A DNA stretch of 64,000 bases from Fischerella muscicola PCC 7414 (GTDB taxonomy: Bacteria; Cyanobacteriota; Cyanobacteriia; Cyanobacteriales; Nostocaceae), in contig NZ_AJLK01000065.1 of the NCBI RefSeq assembly GCF_000317205.1, positions 1 to 64,000 on the forward strand, read 5' to 3'. A program made the position numbers and the translations under genes. The notes under the pieces were generated by a model. It had not been told where the DNA came from. It did not search any database and saw only the letters and a program-made list of their open reading frames with translations. Shown here piece by piece: positions 44,766 to 54,400 of the stretch (position 1 is the stretch's first letter; each line of letters starts with the position of its first letter).

Positions 44766-45854
44766 TTACATTAAAGGAATATACACATCCTCAGAACTAG
44801 GGTTAAGGTAGGGACGCTGTAAATCTATTCCCAAACGCGCAAAATGTTGGCAGATATTTTGTATTCTTTGTTGGGTAGAGTTTTGCCCTTTCTGCCAAGC
44901 TTCCAACAAGGCATTAGCAACAATTTGGCAACGATTTATACCAAAACTTTCTTGAACAACAAATTTTTGGGCTGGTTCTTCAGCTAAACTCAACCCTGGT
45001 GCTAAATATTTGGTAAATAAGGGAATTTCTGAATGAAAATGAGATTGCTGTTGTTTATACACAGCTTGTAAAACTTCTCGCACTACCCAATAGTTGTGGC
45101 GTTCAAAGTAAAGAACCGCTGAATCAAAGCGTCTATAAGCAGAGGGATTATACGGAACTTGAAAGCTAAATGCAATACCAGCAGCATTTAGCTGTGATGT
45201 CAAGTTCTCCATGAGAGCGATCGCTCCGGTTGGAGTTAAATTAAAGTAGATCCGTCCTTCTCCCAAATCGCTATCAGGATTCTCTCCTAGTTTTTGGGCA
45301 ACATTACTAACTGCGATGTAGCAACCATTTTGCAAGCGATTTTTTGGCATCCAAATGTTGATCAAATCGCCAACCCGAACAGATCGGATCATTGGTTCTA
45401 GATGGCGTTCGCTTTCAATATGTAATGTTAAACCGCCTTTACTCACGGCTAAACTGCCATCTGGTTCGCGTCGCAATACCTGCCAACCAGGATCATAATA
45501 ACCAGTACCGTGATTGTGAGAGTGCAATTGCTCATATAATTGCCAATCAATCCCCAGGACGGAATTATTTTCTAAACTTTTGTGGGGTAAAAAATTGCTA
45601 GGTTCAGCATTTACTGCTAAAACACTTTGCAAAGAGCCATTGTAATAAATACCGTAGATAAAATTTCTGAGTAATAAGGTGAGATATTTATACTGTATTG
45701 CTTGAGAATGTTTCTGAAATCTTTGTACCAATTGACTTGGCAAAGCAAAAGACTGATAGTTGGGATGGTAAATGCAAAAGTTAGCCTCAATCTGAATATT
45801 GTCGGCAATATCGAGTAGAGAATTTTGTAGATGCTGGTCAGAACAATCTAGCAT
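44766..45854 (-). CDS. HopA1-family protein (putative phospho-Ser/Thr lyase of a RiPP pathway)
   Basis: HopA1 was named from a Pseudomonas type III effector. In bacteria it pairs with APH-like kinases in class V lanthipeptide (LxmY) and thioamitide clusters, where it eliminates phosphate to give dehydroamino acids. The 362 residues show the family pattern: LLLRNFIYGIYYNG, EGRIYFNLTPTGAIALMENLTSQLNAAGIAFSFQVPYNPSAYRRFDSAVLYFE, PLFTKYLAPGLSLAEEP and SFGINRCQIVANALLEAW. It begins 33 bases after the APH-like gene, so the two form an operon. There is no secretion signal or type III context, so an effector role is unlikely. Lyase function is inferred from the pairing. Confidence 0.75.
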   Translation of the reverse strand: MLDCSDQHLQNSLLDIADNIQIEANFCIYHPNYQSFALPSQLVQRFQKHSQAIQYKYLTLLLRNFIYGIYYNGSLQSVLAVNAEPSNFLPHKSLENNSVLGIDWQLYEQLHSHNHGTGYYDPGWQVLRREPDGSLAVSKGGLTLHIESERHLEPMIRSVRVGDLINIWMPKNRLQNGCYIAVSNVAQKLGENPDSDLGEGRIYFNLTPTGAIALMENLTSQLNAAGIAFSFQVPYNPSAYRRFDSAVLYFERHNYWVVREVLQAVYKQQQSHFHSEIPLFTKYLAPGLSLAEEPAQKFVVQESFGINRCQIVANALLEAWQKGQNSTQQRIQNICQHFARLGIDLQRPYLNPSSEDVYIPLM

Positions 45855-45887
45855 GACTTTAAATTTCCCCGTCTACCTCTTTTTTCA

Positions 45888-47132
45888 TCAACACCCACGC
45901 AAACGGGTTTTACTGTAATAAATTCGGACTAAATTCTGTTCTTTTTCAGTTTGGGGATGTTTGGTAAATTTCACAAAAGGTTTGATAATTTCTGACTCGG
46001 AGATTCCAAAAACTGTCATTATAGATTCTTGTGGTCGTGTAAGTAGGCTTTTGGCAACTTGTAGCGTTACAATGCCGCTGTTATCAAAATATTTCCGGTT
46101 TTGAATTGTTGCTTGCAACTGATGAATTAGCATCAAGCCAGTATATTGCACTATTCGCTGGATGAAGTCGCAATGATATTCCAGAATGCTGGGAAAAGCA
46201 TCGAGATAAGCTTGAACTAAGGCAACTATAGAAGGGTGAAGAATTTCTAGTGGTGTTGCTGCCAATTCTAGAGATTCTTCTAACTTGATGGACGGATCTA
46301 CCACCAAACTTTCTAACCAAATTCTCAAATAGCTGGCTAATAAGGTTCCTAAATCAAATGCTGGATCTCCCCAACTGCAAGTTTTCCAGTCAATGATACG
46401 GATCAGGCAGTTATCTAGTTGTTCCCACCGAGAATGCACCAAGATGTTTTCTAATTTGAGATCGTTGTGAGTTAAGCAGCAAGGTTGCCATAGAGATGCT
46501 AATTCTGCGATCGCTGCTTCTAAACTTTCATAGCGTTGATAAAGAACATAAAACTTGAGTGCATCAGTAGGAACACTACCAAAAATCTCGGAACTAAATG
46601 ACTCTATTCCTTGCACTGGATTGTAAAACTGATAGCGAAATTGCCCTTGGGGAGCAGTTGCCATAAAATCACGATACTCACGCTGATTAAATGTAGCGCG
46701 ATGCAGCACACCCAAGCTAGCACCAATGGCAGTGGCAATTTCTGGCGGGTAAATATCGTTTTGTTGATAGAAATTCTCTAATTCAAAATATTCCGTTAGA
46801 TAGTTGCGAACTAGTATCGATTGCTCTTCATCAAAATGAAGTAATGATGATCCGATTTCCGCAATGTTTCCTAAGACTGGAAACTGCTGCAACAACTGAT
46901 GAAATAACCATTCATTAAACAATTCCTGGGGAATACCATTATGCTCTATATGACGTTCCTGCTTTACTAAAAATTTGCGATCGCTTCCCACATTTACCAG
47001 TAAATTTATATTTTTCTTTTGACTTCCTACTAGTTCACAGTCTGCAACAACATCATCCTCTAAACTACATAGTCCTAAGTTTTCCAGATGCTCGATCAGA
47101 TGATGATTTGGAGAATGCAGTGAAAATACCAT
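45888..47132 (-). CDS. APH-like phosphotransferase paired with HopA1-like protein
   Basis: Aminoglycoside-phosphotransferase-fold kinase. N-lobe Lys is in KFLVKQE. The catalytic loop is CCLTHNDLKLENILV (Asp and Asn present, near residue 200), and the metal-binding Asp is in IIDWKTCSWGDPAFDLGTLLASY. 414 residues is longer than drug-resistance APHs. In class V lanthipeptide systems the same fold (LxmK) phosphorylates Ser/Thr of a precursor before HopA1-like elimination. Upstream of both proteins here is 1.1 kb without a clear precursor on the same strand. A small-molecule kinase remains possible. Confidence 0.78.
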   Translation of the reverse strand: MVFSLHSPNHHLIEHLENLGLCSLEDDVVADCELVGSQKKNINLLVNVGSDRKFLVKQERHIEHNGIPQELFNEWLFHQLLQQFPVLGNIAEIGSSLLHFDEEQSILVRNYLTEYFELENFYQQNDIYPPEIATAIGASLGVLHRATFNQREYRDFMATAPQGQFRYQFYNPVQGIESFSSEIFGSVPTDALKFYVLYQRYESLEAAIAELASLWQPCCLTHNDLKLENILVHSRWEQLDNCLIRIIDWKTCSWGDPAFDLGTLLASYLRIWLESLVVDPSIKLEESLELAATPLEILHPSIVALVQAYLDAFPSILEYHCDFIQRIVQYTGLMLIHQLQATIQNRKYFDNSGIVTLQVAKSLLTRPQESIMTVFGISESEIIKPFVKFTKHPQTEKEQNLVRIYYSKTRLRGC

Positions 47133-47995
47133 ATATTATTTCCTAACTCGTAAAACTGCTTAGAGAAGTAGCTATCTTGTTATTCGCTTGGTTTAAGTAG
47201 TATTAGCTAAGTAGTAAAAACGCGTGAGTAAGAATATTGTTTGTTACTATCTACTAATATCCTATATTGTCAATAAAAACTTGCCAAAATGGCAATGCAG
47301 CCTTTACTCACCTTTAAATTTTGCTTCTTGAAAAATTTAAAATTTTAAATTCTTTGAATGATATCTAGTTGATATTTGCCGGTTATGGATAGTAATTTAT
47401 TGATCAATCACTACTGTACATATAGGTCTAGAAGTTAAATTTTTAAATCTCAATCACCAAATGTACACTCAAACCCACTCCTATGCTCAAGCTAATACTG
47501 CTACCGAGTCAGTTAAATGTCTTTACAGACGTTATGGGTTCACGTCTGTAAAAAAGTCAAAATCTCTTTCTTCTAAGCTTTTGACTTATTTATTGTAAGC
47601 TGTCGGTTTATTGCCGCGATTCTGCACTAGGTTTAGTAATTATATTTTTAAGTTTCAATAAAGAGAGATTAACTGAAACTTACTTTAAAGAGCATTTGCT
47701 AGTACAGGAATTATTGCGTAGTTCCGGATGAACTTCAATTTTTTTGTAAATCTACTAGCTAGAATAGCTAATTAATAAATAAGTAATTACCCTTACACTA
47801 TATTATTTTTGCATTACTGAACATTGATTTTGATTTCTTTTCATGCTTTTTAATAACCTGAATAAACATTGAAAAAAACAGATAAACAACTGGAGAAGGC
47901 AAGTTGCTTGATATTAAATACTTATTTTATAAAGAAATATTAATTCACCATAGAACCTTTCAGCAGTGTAGTAATTACTGAATCTATGGAAGAGA
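47133..47995. other. Long region upstream of the APH/HopA1 operon
   Basis: About 860 AT-rich bases with no large gene. It contains a possible 45-residue ORF at 47461-47598 on the plus strand with two overlapping hairpins. Minus-strand scanning gave only very short frames without Cys-rich or Ser/Thr-rich cores, so no obvious RiPP precursor is on the operon strand. Confidence 0.4.
47461..47598 (+). CDS. Possible 45-residue peptide, or structured small RNA
   Basis: ATG at 47461 opens MYTQTHSYAQANTATESVKC, then LYRRYGFTSVKKSKSLSSKLLTYLL and TAA. It is Ser/Thr-rich with one Cys and a basic C-terminal half. No ribosome site is clear. Within it, TTTACAGACG (47522-47531) pairs with CGTCTGTAAA (47543-47552), and AAGTCAAAA (47554-47562) with TTTTGACTT (47579-47587), so the DNA may instead encode a structured RNA. 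It is divergent from the APH/HopA1 operon. A precursor role is speculative. Confidence 0.3.
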   Translation: MYTQTHSYAQANTATESVKCLYRRYGFTSVKKSKSLSSKLLTYLL

Positions 47996-48250
47996 GTGGG
48001 AGGTGGGGAACTCGGGGCCCCCACTCCCTGTCGGTCGTGGGGATTAGGGGCAGTGGGGGGCTAGGGGTCCCCACTTTGTGGGGTTGGGGGGCAATGGGGA
48101 ACTCGGGGTCCCCTCTGGGGATTAGGGGCGGTGGGGAGATGGGGGAGATAGGGGGTGTGAGGAGTGTGGGAGGTGTGAGGAGTGTGAGGAGTGGAAATAA
48201 CAACTAATGACAAATGACAATTGACAATTGACCATTGACCATTGACAATG
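47996..48250. repeat. G-rich dispersed repeat block
   Basis: Modules CTCGGGGCCCCCACTCC, GGGGATTAGGGGCAGTGGGG, CTAGGGGTCCCCACTTTG and AGTGTGAGGAGTGTGAGG are followed by TGACAATTGAC heptamer-like units to 48250. Part of the block is the inverse of 5551-5613. It directly abuts the DUF948 gene stop. Confidence 0.8.
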
Positions 48251-48253
48251 GCT

Positions 48254-48802
48254 CTATTCTTCTTGCCAATCCTGGGTGTCATTACTTTCCCAGTCGGCGG
48301 TATCTTTGTAGCTTTCTTGATTTCGATACAGTTCTGATTTTGTAGAGCGATTATACTGTCTGAGTGATTCTCTTTCTCTTGATTTTAGTGTTCCTTTTTG
48401 ATTCATCAACAAGCGATCGCTTGTCCTTTTTGCAGGTTTAGAGCGGGTAAAACTTTTCCATGCTGCTTTGATGCCAACAAATACACTGCGCGTATTGATT
48501 TGAATATTTTGAGCCTGCTGTTTGGCGCTGTTCAAGCTTTGATCAACTTGTTTGACAACCCCAGAAGCACTTTTAACTCCTTCACTCACATCATCAGTCA
48601 ACTCAGTAATTTCCAAGCCTGTCGTGCGAATAGCATCCAGAGTCGGTGGTAACTCTCGCGAGAGGGTATCAAATAACTTTTCAGCACTACGAGCAGCACG
48701 TGCTAACTCCTGCAAAGCTGGTATCGCCACCACCAAAACAGCAGTCAGACTGATGGCCACCAGGAGTATAGATAGTCCCAGCCAAAACAGCGGTTCACTC
48801 AC
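48254..48802 (-). CDS. DUF948 membrane-anchored protein
   Basis: 182 residues: one N-terminal helix (FWLGLSILLVAISLTAVLVVAI), then a long amphipathic coiled coil (LQELARAARSAEKLFDTLSRELPPTLDAIRTTGLEITELTDDVSEGVKSASGVVKQVDQSL) typical of DUF948. A basic and then acidic disordered tail ends the protein. Its role is unknown, perhaps envelope or membrane organisation. It follows the YtxH gene by 14 bases, clearly one operon. Confidence 0.83.
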   Translation of the reverse strand: MSEPLFWLGLSILLVAISLTAVLVVAIPALQELARAARSAEKLFDTLSRELPPTLDAIRTTGLEITELTDDVSEGVKSASGVVKQVDQSLNSAKQQAQNIQINTRSVFVGIKAAWKSFTRSKPAKRTSDRLLMNQKGTLKSRERESLRQYNRSTKSELYRNQESYKDTADWESNDTQDWQEE

Positions 48803-48816
48803 AATTATGTCGTTTA

Positions 48817-49194
48817 TTAGTTATCTACATGCTTGGGAAGAGAATCTGAGTCAGCCACGGTGCTACTAGTCGTAGTTTGCACGTCTGGTGGATTTTTCCG
48901 TTTCATTGCTTGGCTTTCCCGTTGACTAGCATCAATACCAGCTGCGATCGCTTCCCGTAGTCGTTCTAAAGTCTCATCCCAGTTTCGCAGTGCATTGGCA
49001 GACAGGCGATCAGCCTGAATCTGGACACTAGTTGATAAATCTTCTGCCAATTCTGGCAGTGCGTCAGCAGATTTTTTCAACAGTTTACGCGTTTCGCGGC
49101 CTGTACGCGGAGCCATAAGCAAACCAGTCAAAGCACCGATGGTTGCTCCTAGCATTAAACCGCCAATAAATTCTCCAGAACGGTTATTAGACAT
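48817..49194 (-). CDS. YtxH-domain protein
   Basis: 125 residues. The YtxH/gas-vesicle-protein-like start GEFIGGLMLGATIGALTGLLMAPRTGRETRKLLKKSAD has a glycine-rich helix followed by APrtG. An amphipathic helix and a polar tail follow. Members are membrane-associated stress proteins of unknown function. Middle gene of a minus-strand trio with DUF948 downstream and the 49253 gene upstream. Confidence 0.83.
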   Translation of the reverse strand: MSNNRSGEFIGGLMLGATIGALTGLLMAPRTGRETRKLLKKSADALPELAEDLSTSVQIQADRLSANALRNWDETLERLREAIAAGIDASQRESQAMKRKNPPDVQTTTSSTVADSDSLPKHVDN

Positions 49195-49252
49195 TTTACT
49201 CTTCTCTCCTTACACCCATTTTATGGGGTTTTCACGCCTTGCAAGCCCTGAA

Positions 49253-49561
49253 TTATTTAACTTTTCTCGGAAAATACCAACGCCAGAATCTCTGTCCAAC
49301 AGATAATATGCTATAAAATTGCTGCAATTGTTGAATTTGTAGCTCTAGCGCTTGGTTGGTTTGCCGCAGGTTATGAATACTCTGTCGGCTGATGTCAAGA
49401 GCCTGGGGTGCTGGAGAAAATAACATATGGCTGCAACGCTCAGCCAGAATAAACCAGTTAGTGAGCCTAGCTAGTTTCAACCGCAGTCGCCATATTCGCC
49501 AAGTGGCGTACAGTAAGATTAGCGAGATGAGCGTGTTGATTCCGACAACCACTTTAACCAT
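49253..49561 (-). CDS. Small membrane-anchored protein, first of the YtxH operon
   Basis: 102 residues: N-terminal helix VVVGINTLISLILLYATWRIW, a basic stretch (RLRLKLARLTNWF), a helical Gln-rich coiled segment (IHNLRQTNQALELQIQQLQQFYSIL) and a basic aromatic end (RFWRWYFPRKVK). No family name known to me. The 58-bp spacing to the YtxH gene and the AAGG ribosome site before ATG 49561 support a real gene in one operon. Confidence 0.65.
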   Translation of the reverse strand: MVKVVVGINTLISLILLYATWRIWRLRLKLARLTNWFILAERCSHMLFSPAPQALDISRQSIHNLRQTNQALELQIQQLQQFYSILSVGQRFWRWYFPRKVK

Positions 49562-50030
49562 TGCTTACCTTTTCCAGCACCAGCATTGAGAAAAATTTTT
49601 GGGCTTGACTAGGTTCTGACTTCATCATAGCGACAGAGCTTCAATTCATCATTTAACCTACATTGAAAATCTCTGTAGAGCAATGGTTTTAGCAATAGAC
49701 TTCTTGCAGAAGTCGGGAACTGTTAACGGGAAACAGGGAACAGTGCCAAGTCTTAAGAGTTGCCTGTTCTCTACCTCTTGTAAAAGGTACTTTTGCAAGA
49801 GACTCCATGAACAAAGTTCACAATGAAGGATCAAAATTTCTCTTCCCCTACAACGCCAGGTGACGCCAGGTGACGCCACGTGCTACAACTCTTGGAACCC
49901 CCCGCAGTGGCTCCCCCACACCCATTTTCAAGGCAGTCCAAATGAAACAAGTTTCACCGCCAAAGATGAAAGAGGTTTTTTCTCCTACACCCCTAGAAGG
50001 GGTGGATTTCCTAACGAGGTATTTTATGAT
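49562..50030. other. Intergenic region with GTGACGCCA tandem units
   Basis: 469 bases. Three near-copies of AGGTGACGCC occur at 49857-49880. Inverted pieces GAACTGTT...GGAACAGT lie at about 49716-49744, and CACCCCTAGAAGGGGTG at 49989-50005 is a hairpin just after the amidase stop and may terminate that gene in the minus direction. No gene is supportable. Confidence 0.45.
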
Positions 50031-51428
50031 TCAAGTAGCAAATGTAGGACGATGCTCAATCCAAGGTTTTGCAATTTCTATTTGAGCGGCTAAACTGATC
50101 AGAGTGGCTTCGGCAGCAGGTTTGCCAACTAGCTGCACACTCATAGGTAGGCCATTAGTGTCAAAACCAACTGGAATTGCGATCGCAGGTAGGCCAGTGG
50201 CATTGGCTGGTGGACACGGAGCAACCCAATTCACGATCTTTTGAAATGTTTCTTCCGGGGTGAGGTGTGCCCATTCACCCACACGAATAGGTGAGTGTAA
50301 ATATACTGGTAACAATAGTATATCTACTGAATCAAAAAAGGCAACAATTTGCCGCGACACCATCTGCATTTGATAAACTGCTTGCAGGTATTCGCCAGCA
50401 GAGCCATTGCGTGCCAGTAACCAACGATTCATCGGCTGTAAAACTTCAGGGGGAAGACCGGAAGTTGCTACACTCGTTTGCCATACGGTCTGAAATGGTT
50501 CTACTAAACCGCTAAAATCTGGGCTTTTTTCTTCGACTGTGTGCCCAAGTTCTTCTAGTAATTTCACTGTTTGCAGTACGCCCTGCTGACAATTAGCGTC
50601 TGCTGTACCAATCGGTGGAATAGCTGTACCATAGGCAATACGCAGTCTGCCAATTCTTTCTTTACTGGCAACCAAAAATGATGGTTCAGGATCGCTTAAC
50701 CAATAAGGATCGCCTGTGACATAACCAGACATTACATCTAAAAGGGCAGCTGCATCAGCCACAGTACGGGCAATAGGGCCATTAGTCGCAATTCCACTGA
50801 GGCGATCGCCCACAGGTGCATGGGTTACTCGTCCTCTGGCTGGCTTGATGCCCACCAAACCACAACAAGCCGCAGGACCACGAATTGAACCACCACCATC
50901 AGAACCTTGAGCGATCGCACACAACCCAGCTGCAACTGCTGCGGCTGCACCACCACTAGAACCACCGGGAGTATATTCTAAATTCCAAGGATTTCTCGCT
51001 GGCGGAAAACCCGTAGGCTCTGTGTAAGGAAACGAACCAATTTCGGAAGTAGCAGTTTTCCCAAGCAGAATAAACCCGGCTTGCTTAATCCGCGTTACTA
51101 CACCATCATCAAAATCAAGAATGTTGTTGACTAACGCCGGATTACCAAAGCTACAAGGGACACCCGCCACCGGATTCAGGTCTTTAATCGAAATTGGTAC
51201 ACCAAAAAACGGTGGTAGTTCATTGCTATTTGCCAACATTTCTGTCTTGGCTTTAGCATCAGCGATCGCTTGTTCTGCCGTTACCGTAAAATAACTCCCC
51301 AGTTCAGGATTGAGACGTTGAATTCGTTCTAGATATATCTGCACCAACTCTAGCGGCGACACTTCCCGACGACGGATCAATTGTGCTTGTTCAAGGGCTG
51401 GGGTAAAGGCTAAGTCGATTGAGTTCAT
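50031..51428 (-). CDS. Amidase (amidase signature family)
   Basis: Hydrolyses an amide by a Ser-cisSer-Lys triad. Lys is in VPISIKDLNPVAGVPCSFG (residue ~83), and the glycine/serine-rich signature EYTPGGSSGGAAAAVAAGLCAIAQGSDGGGSIRGPAACCGLVGIKP (~145-190) supplies both serines. The C-terminal NATGLPAIAIPVGFDTNGLPMSVQLVG closes the fold. 465 residues is normal. GatA is unlikely because GatB/GatC are not adjacent and the pattern is that of a general amidase, so the substrate is unknown. ATG 51428 is preferred to a TTG two codons upstream. Confidence 0.85.
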   Translation of the reverse strand: MNSIDLAFTPALEQAQLIRRREVSPLELVQIYLERIQRLNPELGSYFTVTAEQAIADAKAKTEMLANSNELPPFFGVPISIKDLNPVAGVPCSFGNPALVNNILDFDDGVVTRIKQAGFILLGKTATSEIGSFPYTEPTGFPPARNPWNLEYTPGGSSGGAAAAVAAGLCAIAQGSDGGGSIRGPAACCGLVGIKPARGRVTHAPVGDRLSGIATNGPIARTVADAAALLDVMSGYVTGDPYWLSDPEPSFLVASKERIGRLRIAYGTAIPPIGTADANCQQGVLQTVKLLEELGHTVEEKSPDFSGLVEPFQTVWQTSVATSGLPPEVLQPMNRWLLARNGSAGEYLQAVYQMQMVSRQIVAFFDSVDILLLPVYLHSPIRVGEWAHLTPEETFQKIVNWVAPCPPANATGLPAIAIPVGFDTNGLPMSVQLVGKPAAEATLISLAAQIEIAKPWIEHRPTFAT

Positions 51429-51491
51429 TAGCAAAAAGGAACTAAGGGCTACAGACTAGGTAAAAAGGTATATTATTACTGATCACTGAAT

Positions 51492-54400
51492 TCAGGGGAC
51501 ACGTTGTGAAGAAACATTTATAACAAAATTTACTGTATAGGGTTCCTCTAAGGATTGTTGAGTACTACCCTTGATGGCATCAAGATGACGACGTAGAGAT
51601 TGTAATTGTGAAGAATTGGGACGATATGTGAGACTTCCTTGTTTTTCAAATAAAGGCGCATTAGCGATCGCTTTATAATCAAAATTTTCTCTCGAGGTGA
51701 GACTCAGCCAGGAAAAGTCTACATTGCTGGGGAGCAAACCCGGAGGTAGTTCACCCTCCAAGAAAGCTAACAGGCGTTGTTGACAACTACGGGTGTTGAT
51801 ACCACGTGCCTCAAATAACTGAATTATTTCATTAAAAGATAAGGCTCGGTCTGGTATGAGTCGCAGCAATTCTGTAAACAGGAAATAGTCAGTGTACTGT
51901 TGTCTAGGTACTTCTAAAACTTGGGGATGCAAAGGAAGCATAGCTAAACCGTAGGCTACACGACTGCAACTAGGAGTACCGTTTTCATTCAAATACAAAT
52001 CCTGAATGATCTTTGCATTGGGGAGTTTTTGTCGCAGCCAACGAGAAACAGCAGCTAAACTAGATGTTCCACCAGTTAGGATCGCTTGATTAATTGCTTC
52101 TGTAGGTATGCCTTTTGCTACTAATAATTTGTTGAGTTCACGGTTAAGCCGCCGCACAAATGGTACAAATACCTGGCTCTCTAAATCTCGCCTTTGCAAG
52201 ACCCAGCACTGATCTGCCAATTCCAAAGTAAACGATTCTTGATGTTGTAAAATTAACTTAAGGGCTACTGCCGCGTCCAAAACCGCTTTGCCCAAAACAG
52301 AACTTTCTAGGCGTTGCTGTAACTTAATGCGATCGCTTGTGTCTGGTTCCCCTGGTCGTGGTAATTTTAATTCTTCTAACCCCAAACTCGCAAAACTCAT
52401 CTGTTCTACACCAGCAATCATCGGTTGCCATTGCAAGGGACTACTGGTAATGGTTGTGTTGTTACCCTCATGGGAAGAATTACGTGGTTTGCGCCATTTA
52501 GTTGGTAGTAGCAACTGGCAGATAATATCTTGCTCAATTCCCTTACCAGCGTAAGCAAAATTGTGGAGCATAAAATCGCTGTGAGTTAATTCTTCCAGAC
52601 TTTCTGGTAAATCAACTAGTGCCATTTCCGTTGCTGCTGCACCGATATTCATCACAAGGGTGTTACCCACTAAAGGATACTCACTAGTTTTGGCAGAATG
52701 AGATTCTTGGCTATTACCAAATTGAATAATTTCACCATTAGCGCCATCCAATTCAGAAAGTAAACTAGCGATCGCTTCTTCCACAAAAAATACTTGTTGG
52801 GGATGCTGAATAATTTTACTGAGTAGCAAAGCTTCGCGGATATTAAAGCGATATTGTTCTGCCCAGTGAGATGGACAGGTACAGATCACGCCAGCTAAAT
52901 TGTTGATAGCACTGTGGAAGATTTGTTGGTTTAAACCCACTCCCGCCGCAGTTAAACCTAAAGTGGTGCTACTGCGGTCTAATTTTAGGGTTGATAGTAA
53001 TTTGGAGAGCGATCGTATAACCCAAACCAGAGGAACCGTAGCAACTTCATTAAATTGCAATATTGGCTCCCATTTTTGCTGTTCATTTTTGTAGGGAAGG
53101 GCTATTTGTAAATAAGGTTTTAATTGCGCGGAAAAAAGATTAGAGGTTGTAGTGTCTTGTTCCTGTGCGGGTGGTAAATAAACTTCTGCGGGTAAACGGA
53201 ATGTTCGTGTTTTAGATACAGTTTCTGCTTGGTTCTCTGTTGACCAATAGAGAGGATAAATCTCGTTTGTGGAGCGATTTAATAAAGTTGCAGAAATTCC
53301 CGTTGTCCCTATATCAATTCCCAGATACCAAACGTAATCTCCTATATTGGATCTAATTTCCGTATCGTCTCCAAAGTTAGAATCTCTTGACAACATCTGT
53401 TCAGAAGAAACTGTTGTAGATTCCTTATTTTCAGTTTCAACTGATTGAGCGCTATGAGCGGAGTCTGGAATTTCTAAATCAGTCAGAGGTTGTAATTGAG
53501 GATTAGTCTGTTCACCAAAATTAGCCAAATCTTGGTCTAATTGCAGCAATTGTTCTGCATCCAAAGCAATTTCTGGGATAGCTGCATTCTGGTTTTCTGC
53601 TTGGATTAATAAATTTTCTTGTGGTGACGCCGGAATATAGTTATCTGAAGAATCATTTAAAGTGCGATCGCCACTGTTTTCTTCTGTTGGAGTTAGGTCT
53701 GGCGTTGTCGAAATTACAGATTCGTGAACAGAATTTACCGTTAAAGGCTGCTCATTGCTTGTATTGAACGATAAATTATTCAAACTCGTAATTTGATCAG
53801 CAGTTGGTTCTTCAACTGGTAAAGACGGAGTTTCATTCTCTGCTTCCGTAAACGTGATTTTTTCCCATAATTCTAATAGTTGCTCTCTAATCTTTTCATT
53901 AGTAGCTTTTTGTGTATCTTCTACCTGAATGTTGCCACCTTCTAAAAGCCCTGCATCTGGCTCGTCAAACCAAGGATCGGATGCAGACACAGGAGGTTGA
54001 ACTGGTTGTATTTCATTAATTGTAGGTGCAGATTGAGTATCAATAATACTCATATTATCTGAAGAAGCAGCAGCATCTACAGGTAATTCTTCAGTAGGAT
54101 CTGCACATTCAAAAAGCACTTCTTGCAGAATTAAATCTAATTCTTCTTGATTATTAGTGACTTGTTCATCTGTAGATAATTCTGTAGATTCTGCCACTTC
54201 AAACAGAACTTCTTGGAGAATTAATTCTCCTTCATCTTGATTAATAGTTGCTTGTTCATCTACAGAAAAATCTCTAGGTTCTGCCACTTCAAATAGGACT
54301 TCTTGGAGAATTAATTCTCCTTCATCTTGATTGATGCTTGCTTGTTCATCTACAGGTAATTCTGTGGGGTCTGCAACTTCAAATAGGACTTCTTGGAGAA

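Noticed and set aside
44766..45854. Type III secretion effector role for the HopA1-like protein
   Set aside because: No secretion genes or chaperone are nearby, and pairing with an APH-like kinase fits RiPP chemistry better.
47940..48282. Pro/His/Thr-rich open frames in the G-rich repeat block
   Set aside because: They are translations of the octamer and heptamer repeats on either strand, with no start signals.
50031..51428. GatA subunit of the Glu-tRNA amidotransferase
   Set aside because: The sequence fits general amidases, and no gatB or gatC neighbours are present.
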